Below are positions 8,650 to 17,276 of a stretch of DNA of 64,000 bases, one piece after another. The DNA comes from Fidelibacterota bacterium UBA2986 (lineage in GTDB: Bacteria; Fidelibacterota; Marinisomatia; Marinisomatales; AB-629-J13): contig DEAI01000011.1 in NCBI GenBank assembly GCA_002346675.1, positions 385,530 through 449,529 on the forward strand. Direction: 5' to 3'. The translations under genes were made by a program, and so were the position numbers. Position 1 is the first letter of the stretch. The number at the start of each line of letters is the position of its first letter. Under the pieces are notes generated by a model. It saw only the letters and a list, made by a program, of their open reading frames with translations, did not search any database and was not told where the DNA came from.

Positions 8650-11505
8650 ATGAAACGTAGTTGGATAGAAACATTTTCAGAATCATTGGGGTTAATTCCA
8701 AAAATTTCGGATCGTCCCGATTGGTCCGAAGAATTTGCTATGGAAGGTCCACGAGAATTGTATAAATATCCTGACCCTAGCGAGTGGGATGACTTTACCG
8801 AATTGGATCCTGCCGCCTGGCCGGAGAAAAAAGAAAAACATTATTCTATTGTGCCTACCACATGCTTCAATTGTGAATCGGCTTGTGGACTTTTGGCCTA
8901 TATTGACAAAGATTTAAATGAAGTACGAAAGTTTGAAGGGAATCCTCACCATCCGGGAAGTCGTGGACGAAATTGCGCTAAAGGTCCTGCTACTATTAAT
9001 CAAATCAATGATACGGAGCGGATCTTATATCCATTAAAACGTGTTGGCGAACGTGGCGAAGGGAAATGGGCTCGCATAACCTGGGATCAGGCGTTGGATG
9101 AAATTTCAGAAAAAATTGCTAAATCTATACGAAAGCGGAAAGATGGTGTAGTCTATCACGTGGGCCGTCCCGGACATGAAGGTTATGCCGAGCGCGTCCT
9201 AAAAGCCTGGGGTGTGGATGGGCACAATTCCCATACCAATATTTGTTCTGCAGGTGCACGAACCGGTTATTCCCTTTGGCATAAATATGATCGGCCAAGC
9301 CCGGATCATACCAATGCCGAAGTGATTTTGTTGGCGTCATCACATCTGGAAACGGGTCATTATTTTAATCCCCATGCCCAGCGGATCATGGAGGGCATGA
9401 TGAAGGGTGCCAAACTGATTGTTATCGATCCCCGCCTGTCCAATACGGCATCCATGGCAGATGAATGGATGCCCACTTATCCCGGCAGTGAATCAGCAGT
9501 TTATCTGGCCATGGCCAAGATCATTTTAGATGAAGGCATGTATGATCGCCATTATATGGAAAATTGGGTGAACTGGGATGACTATCTAAAAAATTTACAC
9601 CCGGATGATCCCATTGAATTTGATCAATTCATCAAGCGGTTGAGAGAAGAATGGGCTGAATACACACCAGAATACGCTGCCAAAGAAGCACAAATTGAAG
9701 CGGACCAAATTGTTCGTGTAGCACGCCTGGTTGGGAAAGCAGGAAGCAAACTTTCTACTCATGTTTGGCGCGGTGCGTCCATTGGAAATCTCGGAGGATG
9801 GCAAGTGGCCAGGACGCTCCATTTATTAAATGTGTTGACTGGCTCTATAGGAACAGAAGGTGGAACATCCCCAAGCGCTTGGAATAAATTCCATCCGGAA
9901 TTTTTTGATAAACCCACGGGACCTGATGCATGGAACGAGCTCAATTGGCCCAGAGAATATACTCTGGCCCATTACGAAATGAGTCAGATTCTTCCCCATC
10001 TTATCAAGGATGGTCGCGGCGAACTGGATGTGTACTTCACACGTGTATTTAATCCTGTTTGGACCTATCCGGACGGATTCAGTTGGATCGAAATGTTATC
10101 GGACTCAGAAAAAGTTGGCTGTCATATTGCCTTGACGCCTACTTGGAATGAGACGGCCTTTTTTGCCGATTATGTTTTGCCAATGGGTCATGCTTCAGAG
10201 CGCCATGATATTAATTCTTACGAGACTCAGGCCGGGGTTTGGATTGCTTTCCGTCAACCTGTTCTGCGGGAAAAAGCACGCCGTGATGGGAAAGATGTGG
10301 AATTTACTTATGAGATAAATCCTGGCGAAGTCTGGGAAGAAGATGAATTCTGGATTGAGTTATCCTGGAGCATTGACAAAGATGGCGATTTGGGAATTCG
10401 AGAACATTTTATGAGTCCCTATCGCGATGGCAAAAAAATTAATATAGATGAATATTATCAATACATTTTTGAACATACGAATGGCTTGCCGGAAGCGGCA
10501 GAGAAAGAAGGATTATCTGCATTGGAATACATGCGAAAATATGGCGCTTTCCTGGTTGATTCGGAAGTTTATGTTAAAAATGAAGATGTTGTTAACAATG
10601 AAACGATGAATGGGGCTATAGTTAAAGAGAATGGTCAAATCGAAAAAGATGGAAATGTTGTTGGCATCCAAGTAGATAGAAAGAATTTTAGTGGGTTCCC
10701 AACACCATCCAAACGACAAGAAATTTATTCTCAAACCATGGTGGATTTTGGCTATCCAGAGCATGCCACTCCGGGATATCGGATTAAAAGTCATGTGCAT
10801 CCAGATGAAATGAATAAAAGCAAAAGTGAGTGTGTTTTATTACCAAATTTCAGATTGCCGACACATATTCATTCCCGATCTGCCAATGCAAAATGGCTCA
10901 CAGAAATTGCCCATCGAAACCCTATCTGGATCCACACAAAAGATGCAAGACGGCTCGACGTAAAAAATGGAGATTTATTAAAAATCACAACAGAGATCGG
11001 CTGGTTTGTAGATAAGGTTTGGGTGACTGAAGCCATAAAACCGGGGGTTGTTGCTTGCTCCCATCACATTGGCAGATGGCGCCGCCAGCAGGATGAAGGG
11101 AACCGCTTTATGACCAATACGGTTGATATCCAAAATCTGGGGGATGGAAAATGGAAAATGAAAACGGTGAACGGAATCGAGCCATGGAAGACAAAGGATC
11201 CGGATACAAACCGTATCTGGTGGCGAGATGGAGGTGTCCATCAGAATATTACCCATGCAGCGAATCCCGATCCCATTTCCGGAGCCCATTGTTGGTTACA
11301 GAAGGTGAGTATATCTAAACCAAGTTTTGATGAGAAATATGGCGATATTTTTGTAGATACAAATAAATCATTTGAACATTTCAAGGAATGGAATGAATGG
11401 GCCAAGGAACGGGAAACCCATCCCGGTGGTCTGCGCAGGCCCTTATGGATGGGTCGCCCCTTGACGCCCCAAAAGAATCAGTTTTATATTCATAAAAAAG
11501 AATAA
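8650..11505 (+). CDS. Cytoplasmic molybdopterin oxidoreductase, PsrA/SoeA-like catalytic subunit
   Basis: A 951-residue DMSO-reductase-family enzyme acting on a sulfur compound. It holds one [4Fe-4S] site (Cys72, Cys75, Cys79, Cys109) and a cysteine likely to ligate molybdenum, Cys199 in NICSAGARTG. The frame extends upstream to 8494, but the ATG at 8650, 2 bases after the previous stop, gives the natural start. No twin-arginine signal is present (MKRSWIETF), unlike periplasmic PsrA and PhsA, so the enzyme probably works in the cytoplasm. Cytoplasmic sulfite dehydrogenase SoeABC is the main alternative to polysulfide or thiosulfate reductase. TusA, DsrE2, rhodanese and a TauE exporter nearby support a sulfane-sulfur or sulfite substrate. 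Confidence 0.85.
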   Translation: MKRSWIETFSESLGLIPKISDRPDWSEEFAMEGPRELYKYPDPSEWDDFTELDPAAWPEKKEKHYSIVPTTCFNCESACGLLAYIDKDLNEVRKFEGNPHHPGSRGRNCAKGPATINQINDTERILYPLKRVGERGEGKWARITWDQALDEISEKIAKSIRKRKDGVVYHVGRPGHEGYAERVLKAWGVDGHNSHTNICSAGARTGYSLWHKYDRPSPDHTNAEVILLASSHLETGHYFNPHAQRIMEGMMKGAKLIVIDPRLSNTASMADEWMPTYPGSESAVYLAMAKIILDEGMYDRHYMENWVNWDDYLKNLHPDDPIEFDQFIKRLREEWAEYTPEYAAKEAQIEADQIVRVARLVGKAGSKLSTHVWRGASIGNLGGWQVARTLHLLNVLTGSIGTEGGTSPSAWNKFHPEFFDKPTGPDAWNELNWPREYTLAHYEMSQILPHLIKDGRGELDVYFTRVFNPVWTYPDGFSWIEMLSDSEKVGCHIALTPTWNETAFFADYVLPMGHASERHDINSYETQAGVWIAFRQPVLREKARRDGKDVEFTYEINPGEVWEEDEFWIELSWSIDKDGDLGIREHFMSPYRDGKKINIDEYYQYIFEHTNGLPEAAEKEGLSALEYMRKYGAFLVDSEVYVKNEDVVNNETMNGAIVKENGQIEKDGNVVGIQVDRKNFSGFPTPSKRQEIYSQTMVDFGYPEHATPGYRIKSHVHPDEMNKSKSECVLLPNFRLPTHIHSRSANAKWLTEIAHRNPIWIHTKDARRLDVKNGDLLKITTEIGWFVDKVWVTEAIKPGVVACSHHIGRWRRQQDEGNRFMTNTVDIQNLGDGKWKMKTVNGIEPWKTKDPDTNRIWWRDGGVHQNITHAANPDPISGAHCWLQKVSISKPSFDEKYGDIFVDTNKSFEHFKEWNEWAKERETHPGGLRRPLWMGRPLTPQKNQFYIHKKE

Positions 11506-11533
11506 ATTTGACCTCTTTTTTTAGCCAACTGAC

Positions 11534-11633
11534 CTAATTCCAATGGAAATGGTCTGAGGCCGGTACGGTGATATTGGAAACGAAATCATCAGCTCCCGAT
11601 TCCCAATTTAAAATTGGGATGAATTGGAATTAG
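11534..11633 (+). promoter_or_regulatory. Structured RNA leader of moaA, candidate Moco-type riboswitch
   Basis: The 129-base gap before moaA is highly structured. CTAATTCCAAT (11534-11544) is the exact reverse complement of ATTGGAATTAG (11623-11633), closing the region with an 11-bp stem whose 3' arm ends 1 base before the moaA ATG and buries its only ribosome-binding sequence. Inside are a hairpin with a GAAA tetraloop (11567-11576 with 11581-11590, one mismatch) and a palindromic hairpin at 11601-11619. moaA genes in other bacteria carry molybdenum-cofactor riboswitches that use a GNRA tetraloop. Structure is seen directly; the ligand is inferred from position. Confidence 0.55.
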
Positions 11634-11634
11634 A

Positions 11635-12675
11635 ATGAAAAATATAACACAACCTTTTCCATCCAAGGATGGCAGGAAAAAACCTGTGCATCCGACCATT
11701 ATCGATCGACACGGTCGAACGTTTTATTATCTCCGAATGGCAGTTAATGAACAATGTAACCTGCGTTGTATCTATTGTATGCCAGCAGAAGGGGTAAATT
11801 TTTTACAAAAGGGTCAACTCTTAACAACCCATGAAATAAAACGACTTTTAAACGTTACCAGTGAATTGGGTGTGTCCAAGATTCGTTTCACCGGTGGCGA
11901 ACCATTACTGCGAAAGGATATTCCATTATTAGTGAAATATGCAAAAAACCTTACCTATGTTGATTATGTTCATTTAACTACTAACGGAATCCTGATCCAT
12001 CGATATCTTGATGAATTGGAAAATGCTGGACTTTCGGGAATTAATATTAGTCTCGATACATTGAAGCGAGATCGGTTCCAATTCATCACACGAAGAATCG
12101 GGATAGAGCAGGTGATAGAAAACATTCATCTAGCAATCAAATCTCAAATCCCTTCTGTAAAAATAAATGTGGTGGTCATGCGGGAATTTAATCACGATGA
12201 ATTGTTGGATTTTGCTCAATTGACCATGGATTACAATATAACTGTTAGGTTCATTGAATTGATGCCGTTTGACGCCCATCAGATCTGGAAGACGGGGAAA
12301 TTTTATAGGGCAGAACATATCGTAAATGATCTGAAGGCGCAAGCAAATCAGCTTCAGGAAGTGGCAGGATCAAGTACAGAGCATTATGTTTTTAAAATGA
12401 AAAACGCCAAAGGAAAGATTGCAGTAATTCCAGCCTATTCACGAAACTTATGTGGTACCTGTAACCGGATCCGAATTACCGCTGATGGAAAACTACTGAA
12501 CTGCTTATATAGTCAAGAAGAGGCCAATCTGCGTGATCTAATGCGAAAGGGGTCTTCTGATGGTGGAATCAAAGCCCTGATTAAAAAAACATTTCTAAAC
12601 AAACATATGGATGGCTGGGATGCACAACAGTACAATGATCCCCATCGTGAATCCATGACCCAAATTGGGGGATAA
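11635..12675 (+). CDS. moaA: GTP 3',8-cyclase MoaA (radical SAM)
   Basis: MoaA performs the first step of molybdopterin synthesis, converting GTP to 3',8-cyclo-7,8-dihydro-GTP. The radical-SAM cluster motif is CNLRCIYC near residues 39-46, followed by the SAM-binding FTGGEPLLRKD. The C-terminal second cluster is LCGTCNRIRITADGKLLNC. The protein is 346 residues and ends in the characteristic Gly-Gly tail. It follows the structured leader and is 3 bases ahead of the moaC-moaB fusion. Confidence 0.95.
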   Translation: MKNITQPFPSKDGRKKPVHPTIIDRHGRTFYYLRMAVNEQCNLRCIYCMPAEGVNFLQKGQLLTTHEIKRLLNVTSELGVSKIRFTGGEPLLRKDIPLLVKYAKNLTYVDYVHLTTNGILIHRYLDELENAGLSGINISLDTLKRDRFQFITRRIGIEQVIENIHLAIKSQIPSVKINVVVMREFNHDELLDFAQLTMDYNITVRFIELMPFDAHQIWKTGKFYRAEHIVNDLKAQANQLQEVAGSSTEHYVFKMKNAKGKIAVIPAYSRNLCGTCNRIRITADGKLLNCLYSQEEANLRDLMRKGSSDGGIKALIKKTFLNKHMDGWDAQQYNDPHRESMTQIGG

Positions 12676-12678
12676 ATT

Positions 12679-13620
12679 ATGAACAAATTTTCACATTTAG
12701 ACAATAAAGGAAATGTAAGAATGGTCGATGTAACGGACAAGGTGTCCATTGTAAGGGTGGCCAAAGCAGAAGGGAAAATATCTATGAAGAGGGAGACACT
12801 CTCTGCTATTCAAGATGATGCATTACCAAAAGGTAATGTTCTTACCACAGCAAAAATTGCCGGCATTCAATCAGCCAAGAAAACAGCAGAACTTATCCCC
12901 ATGTGCCATCAACTGAATTTGTCATTTGTAGATATTGAATTTGAAATGATATCGGAAGCGATTTTAATACAATCAGTTGTGAAAATAAAAGAAGCCACAG
13001 GCGTAGAGATGGAAGCTCTGTCAGCGGTTTTCGCTGCTGCACTCACCATTTATGATATGTGCAAGGCGGTGGATAAAACCATGGAAATCGGTGAAATCAA
13101 ATTGGTGAAAAAAAAAGGCGGCAAATCAGATTATGCATCTGAATACAGGCCCAAAGTTAGTGTCATCACATTAAGCGACGGAGTGGCGGCAGGAAAAACT
13201 GAAGATAGATCCGGTGTGATTTTACAGCGTGGGTTTGAGGATGCAGGATGCCATGTAGTCAATCAGGTTGTTTTAGAAGATGGATCTGATCAATTAGTTC
13301 CAACGATTCATCGATGGATTGATTTGGGAATAGAATTGATTCTGACTACAGGTGGTACAGGTTTAGGTCCACGGGATTTAACCATCCAAACGGTGAATCA
13401 AATTTTTGATTCCAAATTACCTGGAATAGAACAAGCGCTCCATACCTATGGACGTGGAAAGGTGAAAACAGCCATGCTTTCACGATTAACCGCTGGTGTT
13501 GTGAATGGTGCCATTGTTATTTGTCTTCCCGGAAGTCCTGGGGCGGCGAAGGATGCTCTTCAGGTATTGATTCCGACTATCTTTCATTCATTCCATATGA
13601 TGCAGGGGGAGCAGCATTAG
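12679..13620 (+). CDS. moaCB: Bifunctional MoaC-MoaB/MogA fusion (cPMP synthase and molybdopterin adenylyltransferase)
   Basis: A 313-residue two-domain enzyme. Residues 1-155 are MoaC (MVDVTDK, ELIPMCHQL, TGVEMEALSA, TIYDMCKA), which makes cyclic pyranopterin monophosphate. Residues 160-313 are a MoaB/MogA-type domain (VITLSDGVAAG, LTTGGTGLGPRD, CLPGSPGA) that adenylylates molybdopterin before metal insertion. Fused MoaCB proteins are known in some bacteria. One polypeptide therefore covers an early and a late step. It directly abuts the TauE gene, whose GTG begins at the base after this stop. Confidence 0.92.
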   Translation: MNKFSHLDNKGNVRMVDVTDKVSIVRVAKAEGKISMKRETLSAIQDDALPKGNVLTTAKIAGIQSAKKTAELIPMCHQLNLSFVDIEFEMISEAILIQSVVKIKEATGVEMEALSAVFAAALTIYDMCKAVDKTMEIGEIKLVKKKGGKSDYASEYRPKVSVITLSDGVAAGKTEDRSGVILQRGFEDAGCHVVNQVVLEDGSDQLVPTIHRWIDLGIELILTTGGTGLGPRDLTIQTVNQIFDSKLPGIEQALHTYGRGKVKTAMLSRLTAGVVNGAIVICLPGSPGAAKDALQVLIPTIFHSFHMMQGEQH

Positions 13621-14358
13621 GTGGAGTATTTACTACCCATATTATTTGTTTTTGTTGCGTTTATCTATTCCAGTGTGGGGCTGGGCGGCGGCTCATCTTA
13701 TACTGCACTTATGGCAATTCTAGGTATCAGTTATACAGTAATTCCTACAACGTCATTGACATTGAATTTGGTAGTAACATTCATCGGTATGATCAATTTC
13801 TGGCGGGGAGGTCATGGACGATTTAATTTGGTAGGGCCATTCCTTTTTACATCTATCCCGATGGCCTATCTGGCTGGATCACTGTATATACCAGAAAATA
13901 TTTTTAAAATCATCCTAATCAGTACCCTGTTTTTAGTGGTGGTTCGGATTTACATCATTAACGAACTATCACTTTCATTTCAATTGTCAAAGGGGGAAAA
14001 ATGGGTCCTTATCATTGGGTTAGGTGCTGTCCTTGGATTTATTGCTGGTGCTGTTGGGATTGGTGGTGGCATCTATTTAGTCCCTTTAATAATAATGTTT
14101 GGTTTGGGATCCGCTAAAGAAGCAGCGGCGGCAGGAGCAATGTTCATTTGGGTGAATTCTCTGGTAGGTTTTATTGCACGATTTCAGGCACGAACCTTTG
14201 ACCCTGATTTTGTTATTCCTCTGATCGGTGCAGTGATATTAGGCGGAGGTACCGGTTCTTATTTTGGATCTGTAAGCTACAATGCAAAAACCATTCAAAA
14301 GATTATGGGGGCTATTATTATTGTGGCCATTATTTTTCTCATCCGGGGTGTGATTTGA
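13621..14358 (+). CDS. TauE/SafE-family sulfite or sulfonate exporter
   Basis: A 245-residue integral membrane protein of the TSUP family with about seven helices and the two internal glycine-rich repeats typical of it: SSVGLGGGSSYTALMAILG near the N-terminus and AGAVGIGGGIYLVPLIIMFG in the middle. Family members export sulfite, sulfoacetate or related anions. It is inserted between moaCB and moeA with zero gap on one side and a 4-base overlap on the other, so it is co-translated with cofactor genes. This fits removal of sulfite formed by the sulfur operon; molybdate or sulfate transport is less likely for this family. Confidence 0.82.
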   Translation: MEYLLPILFVFVAFIYSSVGLGGGSSYTALMAILGISYTVIPTTSLTLNLVVTFIGMINFWRGGHGRFNLVGPFLFTSIPMAYLAGSLYIPENIFKIILISTLFLVVVRIYIINELSLSFQLSKGEKWVLIIGLGAVLGFIAGAVGIGGGIYLVPLIIMFGLGSAKEAAAAGAMFIWVNSLVGFIARFQARTFDPDFVIPLIGAVILGGGTGSYFGSVSYNAKTIQKIMGAIIIVAIIFLIRGVI

Positions 14359-15578
14359 TTCCCTTTAATGAAGCAAAAAATATTGTTGAATCGCATTTAT
14401 TTCAGTTGGGGAATGAAACGGTAGGACTGAATAAATCTAGCGGACGTATTCTGGCTGAAGAGGTGACTGCTTCTATACCATCACCGCGATTTGATAATTC
14501 TGCCATGGATGGATATGCCGTCCGTGCGGTTGATACAAAAGGCGCTTCTAAGAAGAACCCTGTTACATTGAAAATAATAAGTATAAGTTCTGCGGGTTCG
14601 CCTGCTGCTGATGAAATTGGTCCTGGTGAATGTATTCAGTGCATGACTGGAGCTGCCATACCCCAGGGTGCAGATGCAATCGTTATGGTAGAAGACACCA
14701 GTGGGTTTTCAGACGGCAAAATTGTTCAAATATTTTTGGAAGCTCATGAAAGTAAACACATTCGAAAAAAAGGAGAAGAATTATCAGAAGGGGATCTACT
14801 CATTTCGAAAGGGACATTAGTTGCTGCTAGTGAGATTGGATCCTGCGCTACCTTTGGATATGAAAAATTGACCGTTTCTCAAAAACCAAAGATCGCTATT
14901 TTTGGAACAGGTAATGAATTGGTAGAGCCTGGGAATGAATTAAAATCAGGACAGATATATAATTCTAATTTATACATATTTGCTGCGTTGGCAGAAAAAG
15001 TCGGAGCAGAAGTGATTATGAGAGACGTGCTCAAAGATGAAAAAGATTCTTTGCGGCAATTTTTATCGAGAGCATTGGCTACCAGTCATATGGTCATATC
15101 TTCAGGGGGCGTATCTATGGGCCGGTATGATTATGTGCGTGATGTGTTCATGGAATTGGGTGTTCAAGAACATTTTTGGAAAGTAGCCCAAAAGCCGGGT
15201 AAACCACTTTTTTTTGGAACAGGTCAGGACACCTTGATTTTTGGCTTACCTGGGAATCCAGTTTCATCCTACATCGGTTTTATGGAATGGGTCTGGCCCA
15301 CCTTGGAAAATATGATGGGGAAAAAAAGTTCAAAAATATTGTCTGGAACGTTAACGGAATCTTTCCCTAGGGAATCGGTAAAAAAACGATTTCTTTTTGG
15401 GAATGCATGGATCGAAAACGGGGAACTTGTGTGCCGTTCCGCATCTAAGGTGGGTTCTCACATGCTTACATCTGCTTTGGGTGCCAATTGCATTTTATCT
15501 TCTGAACCGGGAGATGAAATTTTAAATGCAGGGGACAAAATATTGGTAAATGTTTTACCGTGGAAGACTATTTTTTGA
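14355..15578 (+). CDS. moeA: Molybdopterin molybdenumtransferase MoeA
   Basis: MoeA inserts molybdenum into adenylylated molybdopterin. The 407 residues match the family length and show FDNSAMDGYAVRA, MTGAAIPQGADAIVMVE, GTGNELVEPG, SSGGVSMGRYDYV, QKPGKPLFFG and GLPGNPVSSYIGF. The TTG start overlaps the TauE stop by 4 bases. Its end overlaps the next gene by 19 bases, indicating strong translational coupling. Confidence 0.93.
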   Translation: MIPFNEAKNIVESHLFQLGNETVGLNKSSGRILAEEVTASIPSPRFDNSAMDGYAVRAVDTKGASKKNPVTLKIISISSAGSPAADEIGPGECIQCMTGAAIPQGADAIVMVEDTSGFSDGKIVQIFLEAHESKHIRKKGEELSEGDLLISKGTLVAASEIGSCATFGYEKLTVSQKPKIAIFGTGNELVEPGNELKSGQIYNSNLYIFAALAEKVGAEVIMRDVLKDEKDSLRQFLSRALATSHMVISSGGVSMGRYDYVRDVFMELGVQEHFWKVAQKPGKPLFFGTGQDTLIFGLPGNPVSSYIGFMEWVWPTLENMMGKKSSKILSGTLTESFPRESVKKRFLFGNAWIENGELVCRSASKVGSHMLTSALGANCILSSEPGDEILNAGDKILVNVLPWKTIF

Positions 15579-16540
15579 TTATCACACCCAAAGAATTAAA
15601 AGAGCAATTAGATGATTTTACCGTCATTGATATTCGTCCAGAAGACCAGCGGTTGGAATTCCCTTTGGTTGGGCTAGATTCAATTATTTTGAACAACGAT
15701 TTAGTTCCAGAAATGGATGGGAAGCAGGTATTGGTCTGTCAATTCGGGATTGTGACAGAAGGAATGATTCTTGAGAAAGAATTAGAAAATGCCTTCAGTC
15801 TTTTGGGTGGTGCCCAGGCCTGGGATAAATTTTGCCGAGAACAAGAGGATTTGAGTCGCTGGTCTAGGCAGACTGTATTACCGGAGATTGGCATTGAAGG
15901 ACAAAAAAAAATATTGAATGGAAAAGTAGCTATTGTGGGTATGGGAGGCCTGGGCTGTCCTGCTGCCCAATCATTGCTCACCGCTGGAGTGGGGCATTTA
16001 CATTTGATTGATGGCGATGAAGTTTCGTTATCAAATTTGCACCGCCAACCACTTTACAGAAATAATGATGTGCATAGGGCCAAGGTAGTTGTGGCAAAAG
16101 AAAAATTGGCAGAGCTGAATCCGGAAACTTCTATTCGGGCTACAGACACATTTTTAAATGAAGATAATGCTGAAAAATTGCTGTCAATTGTGGATGTCAT
16201 TATTGATGGAACAGACAATATTGAAACTAGGCAATTAATCGACCACATCTCCAAAAAGAAAAACATTCCCATGGTCCATGGGGGATTGTTTCGATTTGAA
16301 GGACAGGTATCCATATTAAATGTGAATGGGAGTCCCGGGTATTCAGAATTATTTCCTTCAAAACTTACCGGCGGAAATACGTGCGAAGATGCTGGTGTGT
16401 TGGGAATGCTTCCGGGAATTATAGGAAATATCCAAGCCTTGGAAACAGTGAAGTTGATTGTGGGTATTGAACCCAATTTGGTTGGTAAATTGCTAATCTA
16501 TGATGGAAAGAACCACAAAACAGAAATCATTCAATTATGA
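15560..16540 (+). CDS. moeB: Rhodanese-MoeB/ThiF-like E1 activating enzyme for MoaD
   Basis: A 326-residue protein with an N-terminal rhodanese-like domain (residues 1-95, candidate Cys60 in VLVCQFGIVTEG) and a C-terminal ThiF/MoeB adenylation domain (GMGGLGCPAAQSLL, DGDEVSLSNLHRQPLY, DGTDNIETR, TCEDAGVLG). It should adenylylate the Gly-Gly end of MoaD for thiocarboxylate formation. The two zinc CxxC pairs of classical MoeB are missing: the protein has only four cysteines and none is paired. Eukaryotic MOCS3 carries its rhodanese domain at the C-terminus, the opposite order. The GTG start lies inside moeA and the stop overlaps the moaD ATG (ATGA). Confidence 0.85.
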   Translation: MEDYFLIITPKELKEQLDDFTVIDIRPEDQRLEFPLVGLDSIILNNDLVPEMDGKQVLVCQFGIVTEGMILEKELENAFSLLGGAQAWDKFCREQEDLSRWSRQTVLPEIGIEGQKKILNGKVAIVGMGGLGCPAAQSLLTAGVGHLHLIDGDEVSLSNLHRQPLYRNNDVHRAKVVVAKEKLAELNPETSIRATDTFLNEDNAEKLLSIVDVIIDGTDNIETRQLIDHISKKKNIPMVHGGLFRFEGQVSILNVNGSPGYSELFPSKLTGGNTCEDAGVLGMLPGIIGNIQALETVKLIVGIEPNLVGKLLIYDGKNHKTEIIQL

Positions 16541-16782
16541 TCAAAATTAAAATAAAATGTTTTTCTCAGGTGAGATATGCAATGGGGAAAGATGAAATCA
16601 TTATGGATATTGAAGTTGGATCAACAACTTCAGATTTGGAAAGTTTTATAATTGAAAAAGTCGAAGGAAAATTGGATAATATCTCCTTAAGGGTGGCGGT
16701 GAATCAAAAATATGTTCAGGGTAGTATAGAGCTGAAGGATGGTGATGAAGTGGCATTCATCCCACCGGTGCAAGGGGGCTAA
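16537..16782 (+). CDS. moaD: Molybdopterin synthase sulfur carrier subunit MoaD
   Basis: An 81-residue ubiquitin-fold sulfur carrier ending in VQGG; the terminal Gly-Gly is activated to a thiocarboxylate by the MoeB-like protein just upstream. IKCFSQVRYAMGKDE matches the usual first strand and helix start. The ATG overlaps the moeB stop, and moaE begins immediately after the moaD stop, so the synthase subunits are made together. Confidence 0.92.
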   Translation: MIKIKIKCFSQVRYAMGKDEIIMDIEVGSTTSDLESFIIEKVEGKLDNISLRVAVNQKYVQGSIELKDGDEVAFIPPVQGG

Positions 16783-17199
16783 ATGATTATTGTCAAAATT
16801 ATTAAAGGACCATTGACACCATTTCCATCGAATGATGACCGGAACCAGGATGGTGCCGAATTGACCTTTAATGGACGTGTTCGGGATACAGAGCATGGTA
16901 GAGATTTAGACGCTTTGGAATATGAACAGTATGAAGGTATGGCGAAAGCGGAACTCACAAAACTAGCAAGTGAAATGTGTCAAAAATTTCCTATCAGCGA
17001 TTTGTTCTGCAAACACCGTATGGGGCGGGTTGAAATTGGAGAAACGAGTTTACATGTATCTATCTGGTCAAAGCATCGAAAAGAAGCCATTGAAGCCATG
17101 GACAATTTTATTAAAGAATTAAAAATACGGGTTCCCATTTGGAAATGGGCCATACTAACCGATGGAACAAAAGTGCCTAGTGCGTGTGTCCATGATTAG
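16783..17199 (+). CDS. moaE: Molybdopterin synthase catalytic subunit MoaE
   Basis: A 138-residue MoaE that converts cPMP to molybdopterin using sulfur from MoaD. Family motifs are FNGRVRD, LEYEQYEGMA, HRMGRVEIGE, and the active-site segment KIRVPIWKWA, where the catalytic lysine lies. It is the last gene of the sulfur/cofactor run. No clear terminator hairpin appears in the 77 bases before the next gene. Confidence 0.92.
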   Translation: MIIVKIIKGPLTPFPSNDDRNQDGAELTFNGRVRDTEHGRDLDALEYEQYEGMAKAELTKLASEMCQKFPISDLFCKHRMGRVEIGETSLHVSIWSKHRKEAIEAMDNFIKELKIRVPIWKWAILTDGTKVPSACVHD

Positions 17200-17276
17200 A
17201 TTTTAAACATTAAATTCTAGGGATCATTATCAGGTAAATTCATTTTCATTTTTCAAAAGTCACTTAACAAATATCC

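Noticed and set aside
10978..11289. 103-codon open frame on the minus strand within the molybdoenzyme gene
   Set aside because: Antisense to a strongly conserved coding region; residue composition is not protein-like.
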